The notes under the pieces were generated by a model that was not told the origin of the DNA, ran no database searches, and saw only the letters and a list, made by a program, of their open reading frames with translations. Below are positions 1-6,035 of a stretch of DNA of 19,531 nt, piece after piece (positions within the stretch are counted from its first letter, which is position 1; every line of letters begins with the position of its first letter). The DNA comes from an uncultured Hyphomicrobiales bacterium (GTDB lineage: Bacteria > Pseudomonadota > Alphaproteobacteria > Rhizobiales > Beijerinckiaceae). Where the stretch lies: positions 1 through 19,531 of the forward strand of contig CAIWVR010000303.1 of NCBI GenBank assembly GCA_903916165.1, given 5' to 3'. The position numbers and the translations under genes were made by a program.

Positions 1-1539
1 AGGGTGCTGCTGCTCGAAGCTGGCGGGCGCGACACCAATCCGCTCATCCATATTCCGCTGGGCATGGGCAAGATGCATGAATATGGCATGCATGACTGGG
101 GTTTCCACACCGAGGCCGAGCCCAATCTGAACAACCGGACGATCGAGGCGGCGCGCGGCAAGGTGCTGGGCGGATCATCCTCCATCAATGTCATGGCCTA
201 TACGCGGGGCCATCGCGGCGATTATGACCGCTGGGCCAAGAATGGTGCGCAGGGCTGGAGCTACAAGGAGATCCTGCCCTATTTCAAACGCGCCGAAGGC
301 TGGACCGATGGCGAGGACACGTGGCGCGGTGGCGACGGCCCGGTCGGCACCGAATGGGCGAAGACGAAAGACCCGCTGTTCGACGCCTGGATCGAGGCGG
401 GCCGGTCCTGCCAGTTCCCGGTCACTGACGATTACAATGGCGAGCATGGCGAGGGTTTCGGGCGCAGCCAGTATACGATCCGCAACGGGCGGCGCGCGTC
501 GACCGCGAACGCCTATCTGAAGCCTGTGCGCGACCGCAAGAACCTCACCGTCGAGACGCGCGCCCATGCGCGCCGCATTGTCATGGATGGCAAGATCGCG
601 CGCGGCGTCGAATATGAGCATCACGGCATGATCGTCACCGCGCGCGCGGCGCGCGAGGTGATCGTCGCCAGCGGGACATTCAAGTCGCCACATCTGCTCA
701 TGCTGTCAGGCATTGGACCGGCGGCGCATCTGCGCGACAAGGGCGTCGATGTGATCGCCGACCTGCCGGTGGGCAAGAACCTGCAGGACCATCTGGCCGT
801 CCTGATCATGTGGCATCGCACGCATGCCGGGCCGTTCCGCGATTCCATGCGCTTCGACCGCATGGCGCTGTCAATGCTGCAGGCCTATTTCTTCGGGACG
901 GGTGCGGGCACGGTCGTGCCAGGCGGGCTGCATGCCTTCGTGAAGACGCGGCCCGAACTCGATGTGCCCGACATTGAATTCATGTTCCGCGGCCTGCCGA
1001 CCGATGCGCATCTGTGGTTCCCGCTGCTGAAGGCGGGCTACAAGGACGGCTACGGCATCCGCCCGACGCTGCTGCATCCCAAAAGCCGCGGCGAAGTGCT
1101 GCTGGGCTCGGGCGATCCCAACGAGCCGATGAAGATCCATTACAATTTCTTCACCGATCCGGACGATTTGCCGACCCTGCGCAACGGGTTCAAGCGCGCC
1201 CGCGAAGTCGGCCAAAGCGAGGCGCTCACGCCCTATCGCGGCGAGGAGAAGACCCCGAGCGCCAAGGTCAAGACCGACGCCGAAATCGACGCCTACATCC
1301 GCCGCGCGGCGATCACGGCGCATCATCCGGCTGGCACCTGCAAGATGGGCGAGGATGACACTGCGGTCGTGGATTCGCAGCTGCGCGTGCGCGGGATCTC
1401 GAATCTGCGCGTGGTGGATGCGTCAGCCATGCCCGACATGGTCGGCGCGCATATCAATGCCTGCGTGATCATGATGGCCGAAAAGGCTTCCGACATGATC
1501 GCGGGCAAGGCACCGCTGCCGGCGATTGCGAACGCTTGA
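1..1539 (+). CDS. GMC-family FAD-dependent oxidoreductase (choline dehydrogenase-like), 5' end cut by window
   Basis: The reading frame is open from base 1, so the gene begins upstream; 512 residues are visible and roughly 25-30 N-terminal residues, including the FAD dinucleotide-binding GxGxxG loop, are missing. The first visible residues (RVLLLEAGG) are the second Rossmann strand, whose Glu binds the adenosine ribose of FAD. GMC hallmarks follow: GKVLGGSSSIN (PROSITE-type GMC signature 1), the ASGTFKSPHLLMLSGIGP segment (signature 2), and a C-terminal HHPAGTCKMG block carrying the active-site His, then VVDASAMP and a closing AEKASDMI helix. Family members oxidise alcohols or choline to aldehydes with FAD, but the substrate cannot be read from sequence. 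The usual NTNAP motif near the C-terminus reads AHINACV here, so this is not a typical BetA. It converges on a ThDP enzyme across a palindromic repeat. Family assignment is firm; substrate is unknown. Confidence 0.93.
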   Translation, partial: RVLLLEAGGRDTNPLIHIPLGMGKMHEYGMHDWGFHTEAEPNLNNRTIEAARGKVLGGSSSINVMAYTRGHRGDYDRWAKNGAQGWSYKEILPYFKRAEGWTDGEDTWRGGDGPVGTEWAKTKDPLFDAWIEAGRSCQFPVTDDYNGEHGEGFGRSQYTIRNGRRASTANAYLKPVRDRKNLTVETRAHARRIVMDGKIARGVEYEHHGMIVTARAAREVIVASGTFKSPHLLMLSGIGPAAHLRDKGVDVIADLPVGKNLQDHLAVLIMWHRTHAGPFRDSMRFDRMALSMLQAYFFGTGAGTVVPGGLHAFVKTRPELDVPDIEFMFRGLPTDAHLWFPLLKAGYKDGYGIRPTLLHPKSRGEVLLGSGDPNEPMKIHYNFFTDPDDLPTLRNGFKRAREVGQSEALTPYRGEEKTPSAKVKTDAEIDAYIRRAAITAHHPAGTCKMGEDDTAVVDSQLRVRGISNLRVVDASAMPDMVGAHINACVIMMAEKASDMIAGKAPLPAIANA

Positions 1540-1561
1540 GGGCGCCATTTGTGAGGCACCC

Positions 1562-1693
1562 GCTTCTCCCCGAGGGAGAAGCTGTCAGCGGAGCTGACTG
1601 ATGAGGGGATACGATCTCCCCGGATACATCGTAGCCCCTCACCCCGGCTCGGGGCCTTGCGCCCCGAGTCCGCCCTCTCCCGATGGGAGAGGG
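1562..1693. repeat. Cluster of five GC-rich palindromes between convergent genes
   Basis: The gap between two convergent genes is almost entirely inverted repeats: 1562-1570/1574-1582 (9 bp, CGA loop), 1584-1589/1593-1598 (6 bp), 1603-1640 (GAGGGG plus TACGAT arms, one mismatch), 1648-1655/1661-1668 (CTCGGGGC/GCCCCGAG) and 1673-1681/1685-1693 (CCCTCTCCC/GGGAGAGGG). No T-run follows, so these are not classical intrinsic terminators. The last two hairpins resemble in order and sequence those at 9732-9770, which suggests a dispersed repeat family of REP type. They may still help stop transcription or protect mRNA 3' ends of both genes. Confidence 0.75.
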
Positions 1694-1703
1694 GTCCCCC
1701 ACC

Positions 1704-3410
1704 CTACTCTCTTGCCCGCGTCGTCACATTGAGCGTCACCGACGTGCCATCCGCGACCTTCTGCAACGCCCGCTCGAGCGCGCTCACCAGTTTCGCCGGA
1801 TCTTCCACCTTCTCGCCATAGCCACCGCAGGCCTCGACGATCTTTTCATAATCGGGCTGCGGCGTGAGATCGACGAGCGGCAGCTTGTTGGCTTTTGACG
1901 CCATGCCGTCGGGATACATGCCGAGCGTCGCGCGGCGCACGGCGTACCACATGCTGTTGTTCATGATGATGGTCAGCGTGGGCAAGTTTTCCGCGCGGCC
2001 CACATAATGCGCGGCGGTCGGCAGGCCGAACATGTAGGAGCCGTCGCCGCAGCAGGTGATGACCTGCCGCTCGCGCGCGGCGAATTTTGCGCCGAGCGCT
2101 TGTCCCAAACCCACGCCCAGACCGCCCGACGATCCCGCGAGGAAGCAATTGGGCTCCTCGAAATCGAGGAACGGCAGCGGCACACCCAGTTCGTCCGAGA
2201 TGATCGCATCGCGATCCTTCACCTGATTGAGCGCATGGGCGACGAAGGCCGGATAGATCGGCGCCGAGTCCTTCGCCTGCTCGATCACCGCCGCACGCCG
2301 CGCGAGAATGGCGTTGCGCAGCTCGCTCACCTTGCTGCGGCGCGCATCGACCTGTGCGTGCTTTTCGCGCAGGGCGTCGCGCAGCGCCACGCGCAGCATC
2401 TCGATGGCCGCTGTCGGATCGCCCGCCACCGCGAGATCGCTTTCAAATCCGCGCATCGGATAATCGGAAAAATGCGGATCATGCGCGATGTGGATGAGCT
2501 TCGTCTCCGGGCGCGGGCGCATGTTATGGGGCACCCAGGGCACCGGCGCGTCGAGCACGACGATGAGGTCGGCCATCGCGAGCACGTCCTTGGTGGCGAA
2601 ACCGAGATACATCGGATTGGACGAGGCAATGCTGGAGTGCAGGCCCTGCACGACAGGAATGCCATGTTCGACCGCGAGATCGCCCAGCCCGTGGAAGGCA
2701 GCGGCCGTGCGGCCGGAGCGGCCGGCAATGATCAGCGGCATCTGCGCGCGCGCAATCATCGCGGCGGCTTCCTCGATCATGCGGCCTGACGGCACGGCGG
2801 GCGTGGTTCCCAGCGCGCGGCGCGGCGCGGGGCCAACATCCCTGGCCTCGTCGCCGAGCACTTCGCGCGGCAATTGCAGATAGACCGGGCCCTGCGGCTC
2901 GGTCAGCGCAATGTCGAGCGCGCGCTGCACGAGCGTGCCCACCGGCTGGCCGGCGCGCAGCTCATAGTCCCATTTGACGTTTTCGCGGACGATGCCGGCC
3001 TGGTCGAAATTTTCCTGCGCCCAGTGGATGAGCACATCGCGCGAACCGGCGTGCCCGGTCTCGGTGACCGGCGTGCGCCCCGCCGCGAGAAGAACGGGCA
3101 CGTTGTCGCGCTTGGCATTCATCACACCCATGACGGCGTTGGCCGTGCCGACATTGACATGCACCATGACGCAGGACGCCTCGCCGGTGATTTTGGAATA
3201 GCCCTGCGCCATCGCCATGGCGACGTTCTCATGGGGCACGGTGATGAACTCCGGTGCCGGGCGCCCGTCCGACTTCATCCGCACCATGGCCTCGATCAGC
3301 GGCGCGAAATCCGTCCCGCTGTTGGCGAAGACATGTTTGATGCCACATGTGTGCAGGGAGGTCAGATAGGCTTCCGCGACCGTCTGGCCGCCCGCGCGTT
3401 CGTTGGACAT
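1704..3410 (-). CDS. Thiamine-diphosphate-dependent enzyme, acetolactate synthase/benzoylformate decarboxylase-like
   Basis: A 568-residue three-domain ThDP enzyme. The N-terminal Pyr domain carries the cofactor-activating Glu in VPHENVAMA (Glu61). The central domain contains QGPVYLQLPREV, typical of the acetolactate synthase superfamily. The C-terminal PP domain has the Mg-diphosphate motif GDGS (455-458) ending in NN (484-485). The start at 3410 is chosen because AGGAGG sits at 3415-3420, four bases upstream; a longer in-frame extension to 3533 lacks a good ribosome site and looks non-coding. Relatives decarboxylate or condense 2-oxo acids (acetolactate, benzoylformate, phosphonopyruvate, oxalyl-CoA and others). 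No biosynthetic ALS small subunit (IlvH) is nearby, which argues against a housekeeping IlvB. It converges on the GMC oxidoreductase and diverges from the glutathione transferase. Superfamily is certain, reaction unknown. Confidence 0.93.
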   Translation of the reverse strand: MSNERAGGQTVAEAYLTSLHTCGIKHVFANSGTDFAPLIEAMVRMKSDGRPAPEFITVPHENVAMAMAQGYSKITGEASCVMVHVNVGTANAVMGVMNAKRDNVPVLLAAGRTPVTETGHAGSRDVLIHWAQENFDQAGIVRENVKWDYELRAGQPVGTLVQRALDIALTEPQGPVYLQLPREVLGDEARDVGPAPRRALGTTPAVPSGRMIEEAAAMIARAQMPLIIAGRSGRTAAAFHGLGDLAVEHGIPVVQGLHSSIASSNPMYLGFATKDVLAMADLIVVLDAPVPWVPHNMRPRPETKLIHIAHDPHFSDYPMRGFESDLAVAGDPTAAIEMLRVALRDALREKHAQVDARRSKVSELRNAILARRAAVIEQAKDSAPIYPAFVAHALNQVKDRDAIISDELGVPLPFLDFEEPNCFLAGSSGGLGVGLGQALGAKFAARERQVITCCGDGSYMFGLPTAAHYVGRAENLPTLTIIMNNSMWYAVRRATLGMYPDGMASKANKLPLVDLTPQPDYEKIVEACGGYGEKVEDPAKLVSALERALQKVADGTSVTLNVTTRARE

Positions 3411-3722
3411 CGTTCCTCCTGAAAACCCTGTCTCGAGCTTTTCGGGCGGCAAGATGCAGCCAAGCGCCGGTGCTGTCCAGCGCGCCCGAGCGGTTTGCGC
3501 CAGCGCCTCGCAGACGCGAAGGCCACCATGCAAGGCCTTTTGGCCCTAATCGACGGTGCATGGGCTGCAGGCACGGTCTACGACCACTGCCCTGCATGGC
3601 CGTGCGCGCCATTGATGAATTGCATGAATGGCTGGCGTTGAAAGCCCTTTGCGCGCGCACACGCAAGCGGATTAAACTGCGCCCTCAAGCCGGGCCTGCC
3701 TTGGCGTAAGGGGACACAAGCC
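3411..3722. other. Divergent intergenic region between ThDP enzyme and glutathione transferase
   Basis: About 310 bases with no convincing coding sequence; frames crossing it have poor starts and no recognisable protein. It must hold the promoters of both divergent genes. The two ribosome sites are clear (AGGAGG complement at 3415-3420; AAGGGGA at 3708-3714). I could not identify a -35/-10 pair close to consensus for either gene. A short GGCC-TTTT-GGCC palindrome lies near 3535-3546. Nothing else stands out. Confidence 0.6.
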
Positions 3723-4421
3723 ATGATTGACCTGCATTATTGGCCGACACCGAACGGTCACAAGATCACGATCTTTCTCGAGGAATGCGGCCTCGCATAT
3801 CATGTGCACCCCGTGAACATCGGCACGGGCGCGCAATTCAATCCCGACTTCCTGAAGATCAGCCCGAACAATCGTATCCCGGCAATCGTCGACCAGGCCC
3901 CCGCCGATGGCGGCGGCCCGCTGTCGGTGTTTGAATCCGGCGCCATCCTCCTCTATCTCGCGGAAAAAACCGGGCGCTTCCTTCCCACCGACCTGCGTGG
4001 CCGTACCTGCGTGACCGAATGGCTGTTCTGGCAAATGGGCGGACTGGGTCCGATGGCCGGGCAGAACCATCATTTCTCGCAATATGCGCCTGACAAAATC
4101 CCCTATGCGATTGATCGCTACGTCAAGGAAACCAACCGCCTCTATGGCGTGCTCGATCGCCAGCTCGCGCAACACGAATGCGTCGCCGGTGATTATTCCA
4201 TTGCCGACATGGCCTGCTATCCATGGATCGTGCCCCACGAGCGCCAGGGCCAGACCCTTGACGACTTCCCGCATGTGAAACGCTGGTTCGAGGCGATGAA
4301 GCTGCGTCCTGCTGTCATCCGTGCCTATGAGAAAGGCGAAGGCCTGCGCCGCGAATCCACGATGACGGATGAAGAGAAAAAGATCCTGTTTGGACAGACC
4401 GCACAAACAGCGCCGCGATGA
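3723..4421 (+). CDS. yfcG: Nu-class glutathione S-transferase / disulfide-bond oxidoreductase (YfcG-like)
   Basis: A 232-residue protein that recalls E. coli YfcG along its length. The thioredoxin-fold N-terminal domain has the PTPNGHKI segment with Thr9 and Asn11, which in nu-class enzymes sit by the glutathione sulfur in place of a catalytic Tyr, Ser or Cys. It also has the cis-Pro loop NNRIPAIVD (Pro53) and the gamma-glutamyl-binding pair Glu71-Ser72 in FESGAILLYLAEKTG. The helical C-terminal domain keeps WLFWQMGGLGPMAGQNHHF and YSIADMACYPW. Known nu-class enzymes bind two GSH or GSSG and reduce disulfides, with weak peroxidase and little classical transferase activity; it should be cytosolic. 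AAGGGGA at 3708-3714 supports the start. It is monocistronic, with the EAL gene converging from downstream. The physiological substrate is unknown. Confidence 0.93.
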   Translation: MIDLHYWPTPNGHKITIFLEECGLAYHVHPVNIGTGAQFNPDFLKISPNNRIPAIVDQAPADGGGPLSVFESGAILLYLAEKTGRFLPTDLRGRTCVTEWLFWQMGGLGPMAGQNHHFSQYAPDKIPYAIDRYVKETNRLYGVLDRQLAQHECVAGDYSIADMACYPWIVPHERQGQTLDDFPHVKRWFEAMKLRPAVIRAYEKGEGLRRESTMTDEEKKILFGQTAQTAPR

Positions 4422-4451
4422 TCGACAGGCGGCGCGCCAAGGGATGCGCCG

Positions 4452-5267
4452 TCACCCCAAAGTCAGCCCGGCAAAGGTGGAAAGCTCACCTGCCGACATC
4501 GGACGGGCGAACAGAAATCCCTGCACGCGATCGCAGCCGCACGCCTTGAGACGGGCGAGCTGCTCCGCTGTCTCAACCCCCTCAGCCGTCACATTCAGAC
4601 CAAGCTCGCGCGCCTGAGCGACGATTTTTGCGATCCCTTCGGCACCGGCAGATGTGACCACGAGATCAACAATGCTTTTTGCGAGCTTCACCCGATCCAC
4701 CGGCAAGTCCCGCATCAGGCAGGTTGTCGCATATCCACTGCCCAGATCATCCAGCGACACCGTGACGCCATGTGCGCGCAAGCGCTCAATCATGGCACGC
4801 GCGGCAGCCAGATCGGCGAAGGGTGCTGTTTCCGTGATCTCGATTTCAAGCCTGCTCAGGGGCAATCCGGCGCGCCGGGCCACCTCAAAAATTGAATCAA
4901 CCAGTCCTGCCTGGGCAAACTGGAGCGGGGAGACGTTGATGGAGACCGGCAGATCACCCCAGTCTGCGGCGGTCTGACAGGCCCGCTCCAGAATGAAGGA
5001 GCCGAGTTCGTCAATCAGCGCATTGTGCTCGGCGAAGGGGACAAAATCGTCGGGGTTGATCAGACCCATGCCCGGCCGTTGCCAGCGCAGCAGCGCTTCA
5101 GCACAAACGACATGCAGACCGTCAATGGCCAGTTGCGGCTGATAAAGCGCAAACAACTCACCCTGCTTCAAGGCCATCGAGAGGGCCGTATGCATGAACT
5201 CTATCCGACCCGCAGTCACACCATAAACCCGATTATGTCGCCTCTCGCCCGACAGGCCAGACCTCAA
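4452..5267 (-). CDS. Stand-alone EAL-domain protein, putative c-di-GMP phosphodiesterase
   Basis: Up to 271 residues made almost wholly of one EAL domain (about residues 30-265), with no sensor, transmembrane or GGDEF domain. EAL chemistry residues are present: E57-A-L, Asn111 (NVS), Glu143 and Glu146 (EITE), Asp173-Asp174, Lys194, Glu229 (AEGVE) and Gln249 (QGF). Two positions deviate from the usual pattern: the K-I-D motif reads K-L-A, and loop 6 reads DDLGSGYATT rather than DDFGTGYSS. Hydrolysis of c-di-GMP to pGpG is therefore likely but not assured. The start is uncertain: 5267 is a TTG with no clear ribosome site, while the ATG at 5195 (residue 25) has GGATAGAG four bases upstream and keeps the whole domain. 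An in-frame TAA at 5292-5294 limits the gene. It converges on yfcG and lies downstream of the putative minus-strand RNA. Confidence 0.88.
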   Translation of the reverse strand: MRSGLSGERRHNRVYGVTAGRIEFMHTALSMALKQGELFALYQPQLAIDGLHVVCAEALLRWQRPGMGLINPDDFVPFAEHNALIDELGSFILERACQTAADWGDLPVSINVSPLQFAQAGLVDSIFEVARRAGLPLSRLEIEITETAPFADLAAARAMIERLRAHGVTVSLDDLGSGYATTCLMRDLPVDRVKLAKSIVDLVVTSAGAEGIAKIVAQARELGLNVTAEGVETAEQLARLKACGCDRVQGFLFARPMSAGELSTFAGLTLG

Positions 5268-5335
5268 GCCTGACCAGCGGCACGATTCACTTTACGGGGA
5301 AGCTGCCGCAAGAGCCAGAATTCTGCTGACGGCCC

Positions 5336-5367
5336 AAAGAAAAGCCCGCCTCATGTCGGAGGCGGGC
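5336..5367 (-). terminator. Rho-independent terminator, minus strand
   Basis: A perfect 9-bp stem GCCCGCCTC/GAGGCGGGC (5344-5352 and 5359-5367) with a 6-base loop is followed, on the minus strand, by TTTTCTTT (complement of 5336-5343). The plus strand has no T-run after the stem. No protein gene ends just upstream on the minus strand, so the terminated transcript is probably non-coding. It would also separate that transcript from the EAL gene. Confidence 0.75.
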
Positions 5368-5582
5368 AAGTCAAGGGAGGAGTAGCCCTGGGGAGCGCCA
5401 CCCATCCGGGGGACGGGTGACGCGGGCTATCCCGCAAGCGTTTACGTAGTGAAACCTTTCCGGATCACCAGACCCAACCCAACAAGACAAAGGAATTTTT
5501 GTCGCTTTTCCCGTGGGGCAGGCTGGTGATGCCGACACGAGATCCCTGGCGACAGCCCTCATGCCAGCCGACGAAGGAATAT
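5344..5582 (-). ncRNA. Putative structured small RNA
   Basis: About 240 bases lacking a credible protein gene but rich in pairing on the minus strand. In transcript order there is a long-range stem ATCACCAG/CTGGTGAT (5523-5530 with 5464-5471) enclosing a hairpin with arms at 5498-5503 and 5486-5491. Next come a GCGGG/CCCGC hairpin (5431-5435/5422-5426), a 9-bp hairpin (5411-5419 with 5399-5407), a pyrimidine stretch CTACTCCTCCC that could pair with Shine-Dalgarno sequences, and the terminator at 5344-5367. In the 9-bp hairpin one pair is G-U in the minus transcript but A/C (unpaired) in the plus transcript, favouring minus-strand function. A possible promoter lies at 5589-5617. I do not recognise it as 6S, SRP, tmRNA or a known riboswitch. 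The 5' end is inferred from the promoter. Confidence 0.45.
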
Positions 5583-5588
5583 TCTTCT

Positions 5589-5617
5589 TTTATTTTCGTG
5601 AAATATAGAAAAATCAA
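5589..5617 (-). promoter_or_regulatory. Possible sigma-70-type promoter for the small RNA
   Basis: On the minus strand TTGATT (5617-5612) and AATAAA (5594-5589) are separated by exactly 17 bases; each matches four of six consensus positions. They lie in the only conspicuously AT-rich patch of this GC-rich region, and initiation would fall near 5582. A dyad TATTT-N5-AAATA (5591-5605) overlaps the spacer and could be an operator. The same AT-rich patch might instead serve the plus-strand sulfite-reductase operon. Confidence 0.35.
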
Positions 5618-5692
5618 TCTGAGACTGTGAATTGCTCAGATCGAGCCGATGTTCTAGGTCTACAAGGTCATCCACATGCCCCCGGAAACCCG

Positions 5693-6034
5693 ATGTCAGC
5701 CCCGAAGCGTCCGCCCCTGCCCGTGATTCTCCTGGCCAATGACCTGCTCGACGGCGAGGTCGTGGTCTGGACGGGCGCGCATTGGTCGCCGCGTCCGGCC
5801 GAGGCGCAGGTGGCGCATGACGACGCGGGGGCGTTCAATCTTGAGAAGGCCGCGGCAGCCGGGCTTGCCGCCCAGAAAGTGGTCGATGCCTATCTCGTCA
5901 ATGTCGCCGTCGATCCGGCAGGCGCGGCGACACCCAACCATTACCGCGAGCAGATCAAGACGGAAGGCCCGACCACCCGCCGCGATCTCGGCAAGCAGGC
6001 GGGCCTCTACAACATCGCCACAGCGGGGACCTGA
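5693..6034 (+). CDS. DUF2849 protein, sulfite-reductase operon partner
   Basis: A 113-residue soluble protein without signal peptide or membrane segment. Its pattern (LANDLLDGEVVVWTG near the N-terminus, then a segment of paired Ala/Glu helices, and a basic C-terminus ending HYREQIKTEGPTTRRDLG) matches DUF2849, a small family commonly encoded next to CysI in alphaproteobacteria. The ATG at 5693 is preferred, with GGAAA about seven bases upstream; an in-frame extension to 5627 looks non-coding. Only one base separates its stop from the reductase start, so the two are surely co-translated. The molecular role is not established; a helper in siroheme reductase assembly or electron delivery is a context-based guess. 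The siroheme synthase gene (cysG/cobA), often found beside it, is absent from this window. Confidence 0.85.
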   Translation: MSAPKRPPLPVILLANDLLDGEVVVWTGAHWSPRPAEAQVAHDDAGAFNLEKAAAAGLAAQKVVDAYLVNVAVDPAGAATPNHYREQIKTEGPTTRRDLGKQAGLYNIATAGT

Positions 6035-6035
6035 C

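Noticed and set aside
1..1539. Choline dehydrogenase BetA
   Set aside because: The GMC family is clear, but the C-terminal NTNAP-like motif differs and no bet genes are nearby.
2007..2789. Plus-strand frame of 260 codons
   Set aside because: Antisense to the ThDP enzyme; the Arg/His-rich composition is typical of a shadow frame.
1704..3410. Housekeeping acetolactate synthase IlvB
   Set aside because: No IlvH/IlvC neighbours, and the N-terminal region (FANSGTDFAPLIEA) is unlike typical IlvB, so only the superfamily is called.
5344..5530. Riboswitch (SAM or cobalamin type) upstream of the sulfur operon
   Set aside because: I looked for conserved SAM-II/SAM-V and cobalamin core sequences on both strands and did not find them; the terminator also points away from the operon.
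5371..5562. Minus-strand 63-codon frame inside the putative small RNA
   Set aside because: The translation has no family resemblance, and the stems and terminator explain the region better as RNA.
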